Assembly (NCBI RefSeq): GCF_018618755.1
Contig: NZ_JACSMR010000011.1
Location: forward strand, 46,608 to 110,607
Direction of reading: 5' to 3'
Source: Exiguobacterium sp. s193
GTDB lineage: Bacteria > Bacillota > Bacilli > Exiguobacteriales > Exiguobacteriaceae
DNA: 64,000 nt
The position numbers and the translations under genes were made by a program. The notes under the pieces are model-generated. The model saw nothing but the letters and a program-made list of their open reading frames with translations. It did not search any database and had not been told where the DNA came from. This document shows, in pieces, positions 34,201 through 43,555 of this stretch; position 1 is the stretch's first letter; the number at the start of each line of letters is the position of its first letter.

Positions 34201-34207
34201 AATTACA
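34189..34207. promoter_or_regulatory. Likely operator of the YwnA-like regulator
   Basis: TGTAA-N9-TTACA inverted repeat overlapping the -10 box of the YwnB-like gene promoter; repression by the divergent Rrf2 regulator is the natural reading. Confidence 0.55.
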
Positions 34208-34246
34208 GGTACAAGACTTACATTCGTTTGAAGGAGGAGATTTTTG

Positions 34247-34873
34247 ATGAAGATTGCAATCATCGGAGCAAGTGGGAAAGCAGGACGGAACATTTTACGC
34301 GAACTGGCAGAGCGAGGTCATGCCTTGACGGCAATCGTCCGTAATGTAACCCGGACGACGCACGACTCCGTCCTCGAAAAAGACGCGTTTGCGTTGACGA
34401 AGGACGACCTGTCGGGATTCGACGTCGTCATCAATGCCTTTGGTGCAGCGCCAGGAGATGAACTTCAGCACGTCGAACTCGGTCGCCATTTGATGGAGGC
34501 ATTGTCAGGAACGGCAACGCGTTTAATCGTCGTCGGTGGAGCCGGCAGCCTGTTCGTCGACCAGGAACAAACGACACGTTTGGCAGATACACCGGATTTC
34601 CCGGAAGCATACCTTCCGACGGCGAAAAGTCAGACGCTTAACCTGATTGATTTGGAACAGACGACCGACTTACATTGGACGTTCGTCAGTCCGGCAGCCT
34701 TCTTCGATCCGGAAGGTGAACGGACAGGAACGTACCAACTCGCTTCAGACGTCTTGACCGTCAATGCAGCAGGTGACAGTTACATCAGTTACGCGGATTA
34801 TGCCATCGCCATTGCGGACGAGATCGAACACAACCGCCATGATAAAGAACGTATTTCGGTTGTCTCGAAATAA
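34247..34873 (+). CDS. NAD(P)H-binding reductase (YwnB-like)
   Basis: 208-residue atypical SDR / NmrA-like protein starting MKIAIIGASGKAGRNILREL, with the G-x-x-G-x-x-G dinucleotide site at 7-13 and RLIVVGGAGSL near 100. Such proteins bind flavins or NADPH; the physiological substrate is unknown. ATG at 34247 is chosen with AGGAGG 9 bases upstream. Controlled from the promoter/operator shared with the divergent Rrf2 gene. Confidence 0.88.
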   Translation: MKIAIIGASGKAGRNILRELAERGHALTAIVRNVTRTTHDSVLEKDAFALTKDDLSGFDVVINAFGAAPGDELQHVELGRHLMEALSGTATRLIVVGGAGSLFVDQEQTTRLADTPDFPEAYLPTAKSQTLNLIDLEQTTDLHWTFVSPAAFFDPEGERTGTYQLASDVLTVNAAGDSYISYADYAIAIADEIEHNRHDKERISVVSK

Positions 34874-34879
34874 CAGATA

Positions 34880-34916
34880 GCGCCCGACGTCCATTTAAAA
34901 GGACGCCGGGCGCTTT
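34880..34916 (+). terminator. Terminator of the YwnB-like gene
   Basis: GCGCCCGaCGTCC and GGACGcCGGGCGC form a long stem with a loop of 8, then TTTC. Confidence 0.75.
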
Positions 34917-34931
34917 CATGTCATTTTCGAT

Positions 34932-35414
34932 TTAATCCTTTACGTTAAAAGAGGGACGTAATGCCCAAATGATAGTACCTAATTCCTCGAGTAAGGCGCC
35001 TGCCCGTTTTTCGATGTTTTCCGGGAGTGCTTCTTGACTGAAGTATGCCAAGTCAAAACTTTCATCATCGTTGATTTGTAAAGTACCAGAAACCTCTTGC
35101 GCGTGGAACAGGTGAATCACACTTTCGGTCTGATCTCCGTTCGGATACGTGAACTGGTAGCGTGGCCCGGACCGGACACCGACGAGTTCGACCTTGTCCG
35201 TCACAAGTCCCGTTTCTTCATATAATTCCCGGATTGCGACTTCTTCTACTGTTTCACCGAGTTCCATCGAGCCCCCCGGTAATCCCCAATCGTTTGTATC
35301 GGAACGGTGTTGGAACAAAAGTTGTCCTTGTTCATTGATGACAAGGATTGTCGCACCGACGCTGATAATTATCCGGTTGCCGATGAATTTTCGTAATTCT
35401 GTTATGTAGCCCAC
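34932..35414 (-). CDS. Nudix hydrolase
   Basis: 160 residues with a full Nudix box GSMELGETVEEVAIRELYEE (continuing TGL; about 47-69). The context WGLPGG before it is typical of ADP-ribose pyrophosphatase/MutT-like enzymes. Start is GTG with GGAGGAG upstream. Substrate not deducible; distinct from the Nudix gene near 2 kb. Confidence 0.88.
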   Translation of the reverse strand: MGYITELRKFIGNRIIISVGATILVINEQGQLLFQHRSDTNDWGLPGGSMELGETVEEVAIRELYEETGLVTDKVELVGVRSGPRYQFTYPNGDQTESVIHLFHAQEVSGTLQINDDESFDLAYFSQEALPENIEKRAGALLEELGTIIWALRPSFNVKD

Positions 35415-35520
35415 GTTTTCTCCTCCTTCGTTACGGTTGCTTCCACTATTACTATACCCTCTTTTGTAAAATACTGTATGATATGAAAGTCAGTTCATTT
35501 TACCAAAGGAGTGGATTTTA

Positions 35521-35880
35521 GTGAAGTCGTTTCCTGAAGAACTAGACCTGTTGTCGTTATTTTCAGTAGAACCGGATGAACCGGTTCCGCTGTTTTATTA
35601 CGATGAATCGACGTACCGCTTTCAGAATGCCGTCGAACAGTTCATCGTTCGCCTGACACCGGCAAGCGGTCAATTTTCTCTCCAAGTCAATCAGCGTTCC
35701 GGTGGTCGACTGCTGTCGCGTATCTCCTTAGAGGCACTTTCATCATTTGAAATCATCCAAGACGACGTGGAAGCTGCACGGATTTTACTGACCTTGGAAC
35801 AAGACGAAGTCATCCAAACGGTGGAAATCGACGTTCGTCCGAAGTTTCGTCTCATCTTTCAAGAACGATTAATACGTTAA
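35521..35880 (+). CDS. Hypothetical protein upstream of M50 protease
   Basis: 119 residues, acidic at the N-terminus (EELDLLSLFSVEPDEPVP), then predicted beta strands; soluble. Start is GTG with AAAGGAG 8-9 bases upstream. No family recognised. It is 12 bp upstream of the M50 protease gene and probably cotranscribed. Confidence 0.65.
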   Translation: MKSFPEELDLLSLFSVEPDEPVPLFYYDESTYRFQNAVEQFIVRLTPASGQFSLQVNQRSGGRLLSRISLEALSSFEIIQDDVEAARILLTLEQDEVIQTVEIDVRPKFRLIFQERLIR

Positions 35881-35892
35881 AAGGAGCGGATC

Positions 35893-36618
35893 ATGTCTTA
35901 TTTCGTATTATTGGGGACTTTTTTGCTGGCGACGCTCCTCCATGAACTTGGACACGTCGCAGGTGCCAAGCTCGTCCGGATACAGGTCCGTACCCTGTCA
36001 ATCGGGTTTGGTCCCGTTCTCGCGCGGACAACATACCGAGGTGTCACTTACCAGCTTTGTCTGCTGTTACTCGGAGGGTATGTCTTACCGTCTGATGTTG
36101 CTGTCAGTCGCACTAGACGAATCGTCTTCATCGCTTCTGGACTAATCATGAGCATCGTTTTCGTCCCGCTTGCATGTCTAGCCGCACTTCCTATCACCGA
36201 TCCGACCGTTTCGTTTACGGATGGTTGGCATCGACTGATGACACCGTGGCTTACGCATCCGCTTGATTTCCTGTTCGATAGTCTACCATTACTTTTGCCG
36301 GATGGTCCCTATACAGTGACGGTTCTGCTTCAATCGCTCGCTGCGACGAGTCTCTTTCTCGGGTTGGCGAACTGTCTTCCGCTGATCATGCTTGACGGGG
36401 GACAGCTGCTTTTGCTGTTGTTTGAAGGTCTATTTCCCGGGTTGCGGCAACAAGAACGTAAACTACTCAAAATCAGCTATGTCCTGCTCGGCCTATTGAT
36501 TGCCGTCCCGATTCTCATTGTATTCGTCCAACACCTCGAGACGACGTATCCGATTCTGTTGGTCGGTGCCTTCGTACTTTACCGTGTCGTCAAACTGTCT
36601 CCGAGGGCGCGCCTGTAA
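35893..36618 (+). CDS. M50 family zinc metalloprotease
   Basis: 241 residues with about six membrane segments. The site-2-protease zinc motif HELGH is at 17-21 in the first helix, and the third zinc ligand lies in NCLPLIMLDGG (about 162-172, N-x2-P-x3-LDG). Such proteases cleave within membranes or process membrane proteins; no PDZ domain is present. AAGGAG precedes ATG. No obvious substrate gene is adjacent except the small hypothetical upstream. Confidence 0.88.
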   Translation: MSYFVLLGTFLLATLLHELGHVAGAKLVRIQVRTLSIGFGPVLARTTYRGVTYQLCLLLLGGYVLPSDVAVSRTRRIVFIASGLIMSIVFVPLACLAALPITDPTVSFTDGWHRLMTPWLTHPLDFLFDSLPLLLPDGPYTVTVLLQSLAATSLFLGLANCLPLIMLDGGQLLLLLFEGLFPGLRQQERKLLKISYVLLGLLIAVPILIVFVQHLETTYPILLVGAFVLYRVVKLSPRARL

Positions 36619-36622
36619 ATTC

Positions 36623-36671
36623 AAAAACGGACCACTTTGTGTGCGATAGCAACGAAGTGATCCGTTTTTTG
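36623..36671. terminator. Bidirectional terminator between M50 and UspA genes
   Basis: AAAACGGAtCACTT and AAGTGgTCCGTTTT-type arms with T-runs at both ends. Confidence 0.75.
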
Positions 36672-36693
36672 TTAGAACATATTCCCCGTCCTG

Positions 36694-37113
36694 TCATTTG
36701 ACGATCATGACAGGGCTTTTAACGCGTTTCGCGACTTTATGGCTGACGCTGCCGAGAACCATTTCCTGAAGCGAGTTTAAACCGCGGCTTCCGATGATCG
36801 TCATGTCTGTCGGCTGTTGGTTCGCATGATTCACGATCGCTGGTCCCGGCTCCCCGCGGAGAATCGTGACATAATACGAGACGCCGGCTGCCTCAAGTTT
36901 TTCTTCGACCGGTCCAAGTTTCCGCCGTCGCGCGACTTCAAGTGCCGCGCTTCCTTCTGAATGCAACACGTCTTCCCGTGCTTTTGAAAAATCAGCGACG
37001 AACACGACCTCGATTTTACTGTCCTTGTCCAAGCGTGCGAGTTTAACCGCTTCTTCCGCAGCGCGGATAGAATGATCGGAACCATCGACGGCCAGTAGAA
37101 TGTGGTGATACAT
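36694..37113 (-). CDS. Universal stress protein (UspA family)
   Basis: 139 residues: start MYHHILLAVDGSDHS, Asp at the ATP-binding strand, and the nucleotide motif G-x2-G-x9-G-S in GSRGLNSLQEMVLGS (about 109-123), so it is of the ATP-binding type. ATG at 37113 is preferred because AGGAG lies 8 bases upstream. Monocistronic. A weak TTGTCA-17-TTACAT promoter (37201-37229, minus strand) lies upstream. Confidence 0.92.
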   Translation of the reverse strand: MYHHILLAVDGSDHSIRAAEEAVKLARLDKDSKIEVVFVADFSKAREDVLHSEGSAALEVARRRKLGPVEEKLEAAGVSYYVTILRGEPGPAIVNHANQQPTDMTIIGSRGLNSLQEMVLGSVSHKVAKRVKSPVMIVK

Positions 37114-37404
37114 ACAACTCACTCCTTCAGGTTAATGGAATCGTGATACTGTTTAGATTCGACAGCGCACGTAACAATCCCTTGTTGATGACGATCTCGC
37201 ATGTAAACAAAACCTGATCTATCTGACAAACCCATGCAACCGATCGGTGCAGTCCTTTCACCAATCCCCTGTTTCCCGTATACTAAAAGAGACTTGAATG
37301 GTTGGTTTCGTTCAATATCCCTTATACGGAATCAGTCCATTCCCCTATTGGAATGACGTTACAACGATTACTTTAAGAACTTTGAAAGATGTGAGGAGAA
37401 TTTT
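37114..37404. promoter_or_regulatory. Divergent promoter region of uspA-like and resolvase-like genes
   Basis: On the + strand TTTCAC (37256-37261), 17 bases, TATACT (37279-37284) may serve the resolvase-like gene; on the minus strand TTGTCA-17-TTACAT may serve the Usp gene. No gene seen here. Confidence 0.45.
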
Positions 37405-37947
37405 ATGATTATCAGTTATATGCGTCCGTTTTATGAAGATCCGGAATGTATCTTTCAAAAGGAAGCCGTTCAAGCCTTCAGAGCCGAACGCCAAGTCCTT
37501 GAAGAACATGCTTCGTCCAAACGACGGGAAGCGCTCGAACAGTTAATCGCTGCCCTTACGCCGGGTGATGTGATTGTCGTCTCACAACTTTATGTCTTGG
37601 CTGACTCGACCCGTCATTTAATTGAATTACTGGAACAAATCGAACAGAAACAAGCGTACCTCGTGACACTCCGGGAAGAAATCGATACGCGCGAGCCGCT
37701 CAAGAACTCGTTCCGCGAAGTAGTTGAACACTTGGTCGCCCTCCAAAGTGATGTCATCAGTATGTCGACACGTCAAGGGTTGACGAAAGCAAAGGCGGAT
37801 GGAAAACAATCCGGACGTCCCCGTAAGGCCGACGCCAACGTCAAACGGGCCATCGAAATGTATCAAAGCAAACAATACAATCTCGTTGAAATCCGTGAAG
37901 AAACCGGTATCAGTAAAAGTACGCTCTACCGCTACTTGGAGCAATGA
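37405..37947 (+). CDS. Serine-recombinase-like protein lacking catalytic residues, with HTH
   Basis: 180 residues. The N-terminal two-thirds follows the resolvase/invertase fold (GDVIVVSQLYVLADSTRHLIELLEQI corresponds to the usual strand plus L-D-R-L-x-R-S helix region), but the nucleophile motif YARVS is YMRPF and the LDRLGRS arginines are replaced by LYVLADS. The hinge GKQSGRPRKAD and C-terminal helix-turn-helix (VKRAIEMYQSKQYNLVEIRE, ISKSTLYRYL) are intact. It probably binds DNA without recombining it. GAGGAG precedes ATG. Confidence 0.75.
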   Translation: MIISYMRPFYEDPECIFQKEAVQAFRAERQVLEEHASSKRREALEQLIAALTPGDVIVVSQLYVLADSTRHLIELLEQIEQKQAYLVTLREEIDTREPLKNSFREVVEHLVALQSDVISMSTRQGLTKAKADGKQSGRPRKADANVKRAIEMYQSKQYNLVEIREETGISKSTLYRYLEQ

Positions 37948-38023
37948 CGCGAGGCGCCTTTACAAAAAGAATTGTCTATCACAACTAACGGTACCGTGTA
38001 CATGGAGAATGGAGGAAGCACCC

Positions 38024-38572
38024 ATGGCTGTAGGAGGAGAAGAAGAGGCGTTACTTAAACAACTTGAAACACGTTTCAAGGAACAGATGCAGCGCCATCC
38101 GGACGTTGATTGGAAAGAGGTCGAACGACGGTTACGGGAACAGCCCGATGCCTTAGCGGTCCTTAAACGAATGGAACAGACGGGTGGTGAACCGGATCTC
38201 GTCACGAATCCGGACGACCCGACCGTGTTGACCTTTTTTGATTGTGCTAAGGAAAGCCCGAAAGAGCGACGAAGTGGTTGTTATGACCAGCGCGCCCGTG
38301 AAACACGTAAAAAAAATCCACCTGCGACGAGTGCGCTCGAACAGGCGGCGGAAATCGGAATCAGCGTATTGACAGAAGCACAGTATCGGCTGTTGCAAAC
38401 AATCGAACCCGTCGATTTGAAAACTTCGAGTTGGGTTGCGACGCCGTCGCGCATTCGTGACCAAGGAGGGGCGCTTTATTGCGATCGCCGGTATGATACG
38501 GTATTCGTCTATCACAATGGGGCGGATTCTTATTATGCGAGCCGAGGGTTCCGCGGTTGCCTGACGCTGTGA
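38024..38572 (+). CDS. DUF4256 domain protein
   Basis: 182 residues, cytosolic; matches DUF4256 in pattern (LLKQLETRFKEQMQRHP early, then TFFDCAKESPKERRSGCYDQ, and FVYHNGADSYYASRGFRG at the end). Function unknown. ATG at 38024 is chosen with GGAGG upstream; the longer open frame overlaps the resolvase-like gene in another frame and is spurious. Confidence 0.85.
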   Translation: MAVGGEEEALLKQLETRFKEQMQRHPDVDWKEVERRLREQPDALAVLKRMEQTGGEPDLVTNPDDPTVLTFFDCAKESPKERRSGCYDQRARETRKKNPPATSALEQAAEIGISVLTEAQYRLLQTIEPVDLKTSSWVATPSRIRDQGGALYCDRRYDTVFVYHNGADSYYASRGFRGCLTL

Positions 38573-38584
38573 CGTGAAAAAAGT

Positions 38585-38638
38585 AAAAAACCAAGCGTTA
38601 CTCCGCACTTGCGTTGGAGTGTGGCTTGGTTTTTTTGT
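38585..38638. terminator. Bidirectional terminator after DUF4256 gene
   Basis: AAACCAAGC...ACTCC and GGAGT...GCTTGGTTT with T-run on + and AAAAAA opposite; it also serves the convergent chemoreceptor gene. Confidence 0.85.
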
Positions 38639-38644
38639 TTACTG

Positions 38645-40303
38645 TCAAGTTGAGTTGGCATCTGCGTCAATCGTCCGTTCGAGCAGTCTGACCTGTTCAT
38701 GGATGCGATCCCCATGACGCTTCAACTGTTCTTGCCGCTCGATGTTCACATTCATTTGAGTATGAAGCGTCCCGCCGTACGTATGTAACGTCAGTAAGGT
38801 ATGCTGGATGGTTTCGAGGTGCGAGACGACTGCTGGATTCACCGTATTGACGGCGTGGCGCTCGGACTCGACGTGCCGTAACGCTTCTTCAATCCGGGCC
38901 GAACCCGTAATCAGCGCGGTCAGTCCGTCCGTCGCTTGACCCAACTGCTGAAACGTATCGTTGATGTGGGCCGTCATCTTCCTTAAATCGTCTTCCATCG
39001 CCATGACACTCGCTGTCAATTCGTCGTTGGCTTGATTGATGCTCCGAATCAAGTGTGTCACGTCAAGCGATAGCAGTTCGACTTCTTTTGCGACGATTGC
39101 GAACCCCCGCCCCGCCTCACCGGCACGCGAGGCTTCAATCAAGGCGTTGAGTGATAACCGTCGTGTCGCTTCAGCGACACGTTGAATTTGCTCGATCGAG
39201 TGGTTCATCGAATCGCTTTTTTCGCTCGTGGTGTGCAATGACTGCAAGACGACATCGGACGACATATGTAACGTGCGTGTTCCGGTTTTCAAGGCATCGA
39301 GAATGGTTTGTTCCTGTACGATCTCCGACTGGAACTGGGCGAGCGTCCGTTGACTCTCTTGTAACGAATGGTTCATCCGCTCTAACGATACGGAGGAGGT
39401 TTGAAGGAGTTGATCCGTTTCCTCGACGACAGATTCCACTTCACGTGAATGGGCGTTCAAGGAAGTGGCGACTTCTGCGATGGCCGTCACCGATTCCTCT
39501 GTTGCTGCGAGCTGGGTCATGAATTCCGGTTGCATCCGTTTGAGCTGGTTACTCGTGTTGCCCAGTTCCCCCGTCAAGCTTGTGATTTGGTCCATCAATT
39601 GATTGTACTGAAGCACTAACTGTTCGACCTCAAACGTGTTGGTCTTAAGTGAAAGAGGCCGGTAGTTCCGTTTTGCGTGCGCCTCTTCAATCTTCAGCGA
39701 GAGGACGGATAAGGGGGCCAGCTGTTGTTTAATCCGGAAGCGGATCAACAGACTGACGAAAAACAGGACCGCGAGGCTCAACGTCCCGAGTTCGAGCGCC
39801 AGTGCCTTGGCAGGACCGATCAGTTGTTGCCGGTCGACAGATAAAAAGACGATCGTATCGAGTTCCTGAATGGATTTCGCCAGGATGAACCGGTCTCCAT
39901 GCATTACCGTGGTGACGGTTTTCGTTTTTAAGTCGTGCCGGACCGCCTTTTGCTCGGTCTGCGTTAATGTAACGGTCGGGAACACTTGATTTTTCGTACG
40001 GAACGTTTCGAACGCAGCTTCATAATCATCTTGCGCAAGATCCGCCAACTGTTGATTTTTCGTCCGTTTCACCGCCTGATCCCGCGCTTTACTCGCTTCC
40101 GGATAGGTCAGTGCAATCGCTTTGACGCTCGTATCGAACATCGTCAGTTCCCGTTCGAGTCGCTCCGTCACCGACTTCGTCGATGTCTGATACACTTCAT
40201 AGACGCTCAGTAAACTGATTGTCAGTAAGCCGATTCCGACTAACGGAATCAGCCACCCGTTCAATTGTTCACTCAGCAATCGTTTTCTTTTTCTAGGTCT
40301 CAT
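38645..40303 (-). CDS. Transmembrane methyl-accepting chemotaxis protein
   Basis: 552 residues: membrane segment about 15-35, an extracytoplasmic sensing region (about 36-185), second membrane segment (about 187-207), HAMP-like linker (about 210-260) and signalling domain with the tip RRLSLNALIEASRAGEAGRG (about 390-410). Compared with the consensus [13 protein letters not shown], the tip reads RRLSLNALIEA, a divergent form. GAGGAG precedes ATG. Ligand unknown. Confidence 0.9.
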   Translation of the reverse strand: MRPRKRKRLLSEQLNGWLIPLVGIGLLTISLLSVYEVYQTSTKSVTERLERELTMFDTSVKAIALTYPEASKARDQAVKRTKNQQLADLAQDDYEAAFETFRTKNQVFPTVTLTQTEQKAVRHDLKTKTVTTVMHGDRFILAKSIQELDTIVFLSVDRQQLIGPAKALALELGTLSLAVLFFVSLLIRFRIKQQLAPLSVLSLKIEEAHAKRNYRPLSLKTNTFEVEQLVLQYNQLMDQITSLTGELGNTSNQLKRMQPEFMTQLAATEESVTAIAEVATSLNAHSREVESVVEETDQLLQTSSVSLERMNHSLQESQRTLAQFQSEIVQEQTILDALKTGTRTLHMSSDVVLQSLHTTSEKSDSMNHSIEQIQRVAEATRRLSLNALIEASRAGEAGRGFAIVAKEVELLSLDVTHLIRSINQANDELTASVMAMEDDLRKMTAHINDTFQQLGQATDGLTALITGSARIEEALRHVESERHAVNTVNPAVVSHLETIQHTLLTLHTYGGTLHTQMNVNIERQEQLKRHGDRIHEQVRLLERTIDADANST

Positions 40304-40426
40304 GGCGCATCATCTCCTCGTCGATTCTATCGGAGAGGGCTACCGTTTCATTTATGAAGGGCGTGTAACGATTCCGTAAACTTCTGGTGCGGCCTGCTGC
40401 TACCCGATTTCGAGAGGAGAAATGAC

Positions 40427-40990
40427 ATGACCAACTGGCAAATCTGGATGGACCATTATGGGTATCTCGGTGTCTTTCTTGCCCTGTTCGCTCACTTTAT
40501 TCCGACCGAACTGATCATGAGTTATGCCGGCTTTTTAGTAGCGACGAATCAGCTGTCCTACGTCGTGATGCTCGCGACGGGCGTCACCGGCTTCGTCCTG
40601 TCGCAACTCGTTTTGTATGGTCTCGGCTACTTCGGCGGTGAACGGATGCTGCATGTGCTGACGAAGTGGCTTCACGTCCGTCCGGACCGCTTGCAGCGGG
40701 CCGAACATAACTTACGCCAGTATGGGGGATGGTACCTGCTCTTGTCCCCGCTCTGGAAAACGATTTTTGCTTTTGGTGCCGGGACGGTCCGGATTCGCTT
40801 GACGACATTTTTGCTTTCGACGGCACTGTCCTTTACGGTGTGGTCCTTGATTTTCATGACGAGCGGTTTCTATCTCCAAGAACGCTGGAACCTCGTCGCG
40901 ACGTTTGCCATCAAACACGTCTCTTGGATGGTCGTGCTCGTCGTTCTTTGTGTGCTCATGATTCGTTACTTCATTCGGAAAAAGGAATAA
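40427..40990 (+). CDS. DedA family membrane protein
   Basis: 187 residues with about five membrane segments and the DedA/VTT core (IPTELIMSYAGFLV about 25-38; YGLGYFGGERML about 65-76; FGAGTVRIRLTTFL about 116-129). DedA proteins are linked to undecaprenyl-phosphate or phospholipid recycling. Start supported by GAGGAG. Divergent to the chemoreceptor gene. Confidence 0.9.
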   Translation: MTNWQIWMDHYGYLGVFLALFAHFIPTELIMSYAGFLVATNQLSYVVMLATGVTGFVLSQLVLYGLGYFGGERMLHVLTKWLHVRPDRLQRAEHNLRQYGGWYLLLSPLWKTIFAFGAGTVRIRLTTFLLSTALSFTVWSLIFMTSGFYLQERWNLVATFAIKHVSWMVVLVVLCVLMIRYFIRKKE

Positions 40991-41112
40991 CGCTTCAGCC
41001 GATTGATTTTTAAGACCCCCCAATGATGTTGTCTTATAACGTTTAGGATTGTATTAAATAAACCTATGCGATTGAGTAGGATAGGCGAGCCCGAGTTATC
41101 CTGGAGTAACCA

Positions 41113-42342
41113 TCAATGCGAATCCACACTCGACCCTTTCCCTTCAATGCGAAGCAAAATTTGTTTAATCAGTAACGCGACGAGTAAGATGAACGGGAAG
41201 AATTGGAGTGGAAACAAAAATAATAACAACGTCGACGTGACGAAAGGCTGTTTCAAAATAACGGTGCAGCTCGCAGCAACGGCAACGGCGACAAGCAACC
41301 CCGGTGTATAGGGAAACAAGGTAGCGACGGCGAACCCGATTGCCGTGCTCGAGAAAATAGCCGGAAAAATTTTCCCGCCCCGCCACCCGAATGAAAAACA
41401 GATATTCGTCAGTAAGGCTTTTCCTAGCGCAAGCAAGATGAGAAAAATAAGGGATTGATCGAGTGCTTCTTTTGAGAAGGCTAAGATTTCATGTTCGCCG
41501 GAAAACAAAAAATAGGGCGACCACCTCCCGAATAATCCAATCAAGAGTCCGGCACTTATTGCGAGGCCGAGCGGGGATGGATAGTTCCGCGCAATCGAGT
41601 CCGTCAATCGTCCGAACAAGAGGAAGAGGCTTCCGAAACAAGCGCCGATAATAATGGCCGGAAACAGGAAGTATAGGACTTCACGGGTCCAGGCGACTTG
41701 CGGTGTACTGATGCCGAAGACGGAGGTCCTTGGAACAAGTTGATTCAACAGCGTAAACGCGAGAATCCCGCATGCCGTCGTGATCGCATACAACAGGGCT
41801 TTCGTCAGTTTCGATTGAAAACGCCGTTCTGCAATCCCCTCTTCGATCGCTTCACTGACCCCGACGAATGGGGCATAAAAAATCGTCGCCAACATCGCCC
41901 CGATACCGAGCTCAAGAAACTGTTCCTTCTTTTGAATCGTCCACGTCATCCGGTCTCCGACCCAGGTGATCAAGCCTCCTAAAATACTGACGAGTGCCGC
42001 TTCCGGTCCGAGACTAGCCCCACATGTCAAGACAATCAACGCGGCACTAAAATTTTTGGTGACCGCCCCGTCGTACGTGACGCGTCCTGTTTCCTGAAAT
42101 TCATGTAACGTCTCATGCATTGTCTTCGGATAATCACCGACGTACTTTTGAAACAGTCCAATCCATACACCACCCATCAAACCAATCCAAAGAGGATACC
42201 AGTTGCTGTCGACGGTTTCCGGAATTGTCGTCCACGTCAGATGAATCATCGCGTTGACGGCGATTAAAAAAAGGGAAGCGATCACGCCGACGACAAGACC
42301 TAGGATACAACTGTATATGACGAAGACCAGATTAAATTTCAT
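41113..42342 (-). CDS. ClC-family chloride channel/transporter
   Basis: 409 residues with about ten membrane segments. Signatures of ClC proteins are GASLGPEAALV (about 112-122) and GWRGGKIFPAIF (about 320-331). The Ala-Ala-Leu after GPE and the lack of the usual gating Glu pattern resemble a divergent Bacilli branch often called voltage-gated chloride channel family. ATG at 42342 is chosen with GGGAGGGG 6 bases upstream. The DUF389 gene lies just upstream on the same strand. Confidence 0.85.
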   Translation of the reverse strand: MKFNLVFVIYSCILGLVVGVIASLFLIAVNAMIHLTWTTIPETVDSNWYPLWIGLMGGVWIGLFQKYVGDYPKTMHETLHEFQETGRVTYDGAVTKNFSAALIVLTCGASLGPEAALVSILGGLITWVGDRMTWTIQKKEQFLELGIGAMLATIFYAPFVGVSEAIEEGIAERRFQSKLTKALLYAITTACGILAFTLLNQLVPRTSVFGISTPQVAWTREVLYFLFPAIIIGACFGSLFLLFGRLTDSIARNYPSPLGLAISAGLLIGLFGRWSPYFLFSGEHEILAFSKEALDQSLIFLILLALGKALLTNICFSFGWRGGKIFPAIFSSTAIGFAVATLFPYTPGLLVAVAVAASCTVILKQPFVTSTLLLFLFPLQFFPFILLVALLIKQILLRIEGKGSSVDSH

Positions 42343-42437
42343 ATCATTCCCCTCCCCCCACAGAGCCGGCTTCGGTTTACGTTTCGTTTGACATGACCTC
42401 TTCATACCGAATCCAAGTGAAACAGGTGATCATCGAA

Positions 42438-43490
42438 TCAGTCCTTTAACTGGAATGGGAGTTGATCAAATTGGAACGACCGGTTGCTGAACCAGCTGGA
42501 TTGACGTAACCGCTCTTCCAGATAGCGGTTCAAGACGGATGCCGCCTGTTCCCCCGTCAACTTGTTGAGGTCCGGGACTTGGTTGATGACTAAGTCCTTA
42601 CCCGCTAATCCATAATCCGGTAAACTCGACTCAATTGTCGTCATTTCTTCTTGAGACAAGCGTTTCCCGGTGACCGTCACCGTCAATTGTTCTTTTTCCT
42701 CATCATAGGATTGATCGATCACAACGCTGTCTGTGAATTGTTCATCAATCAGTGCCGAAATTCCGGTACTGATTAAACTTTGCTGGACTAAGGTGACGGC
42801 GGAAAACATACTCGGAACCGTAATCAGGATGGAAAGAACTGCGAGCGTGATCGTGATGCGGCGGTCTTGCCGTTGCCTTTTGTGTAATGCGCCCGCGATG
42901 CCCATGAACCGTATACCGATATACGTCGCGATTGCGATGAATCCGCAGTTGATGATGAATAGATAACTGGAACCTAAAAAATACTCCACATTCATCGTCG
43001 CAATCGAATAGCCGACCGTACAGAGCGGCGGCATCAAGGCCGTCGCAATCGCGACACCGGGAACGATGTTATTACCGACTTTTTTACGGGCGCCGATGAT
43101 ACCAGCCGTTCCACCGGCGAAGGCAATCACGACATCCCAAATCGTTGGTGACGTCCTTGCAATGAGTTCATTACTCGCATACGTAATTGGTGAGATGGAA
43201 AAGTATAACGTTGCCACAATCAGACTGACGGATACTTGGACGATTAATAGTTTCGCCGCCCGTTTGAGGAGAGTTAAATCGGATACGGATAATGCAAATC
43301 CGATCCCTAAGATAGGGGTCATCAACGGCGAGACGAGCATCGCGCCGATGATGATTGGAATGGAGTTCATGTTCAAACCGATTGAAGCTATGAAGATTGA
43401 ACACATGAGAATTACGGAGTCGCTTGGTGTTACTTTTAAATCAGCATACATCTTATCTCTAAATTCACTCGGAGAATAATGATGATCCAT
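42438..43490 (-). CDS. DUF389 membrane protein
   Basis: 350 residues with six or more membrane segments. The family core is seen in MCSIFIASIGLNMNSIPIIIGAMLVSPLM (about 29-57; a TIGR00341-type signature) and GVAIATALMPPLCTVG (about 145-160). The C-terminal 130 residues are soluble. Function unknown. AAAGGAG precedes ATG at about 10 bases. Confidence 0.88.
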   Translation of the reverse strand: MDHHYSPSEFRDKMYADLKVTPSDSVILMCSIFIASIGLNMNSIPIIIGAMLVSPLMTPILGIGFALSVSDLTLLKRAAKLLIVQVSVSLIVATLYFSISPITYASNELIARTSPTIWDVVIAFAGGTAGIIGARKKVGNNIVPGVAIATALMPPLCTVGYSIATMNVEYFLGSSYLFIINCGFIAIATYIGIRFMGIAGALHKRQRQDRRITITLAVLSILITVPSMFSAVTLVQQSLISTGISALIDEQFTDSVVIDQSYDEEKEQLTVTVTGKRLSQEEMTTIESSLPDYGLAGKDLVINQVPDLNKLTGEQAASVLNRYLEERLRQSSWFSNRSFQFDQLPFQLKD

Positions 43491-43555
43491 TCGTAATCAA
43501 CTCCTTTAAAGAAAGGAAAGCTGCCGTGAACGATGCATGGTGGTGAGACGTTGCA

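Noticed and set aside
37799..38023. Upstream extension of the DUF4256 frame
   Set aside because: It overlaps the resolvase-like gene in another frame; GGAGG before 38024 fits.
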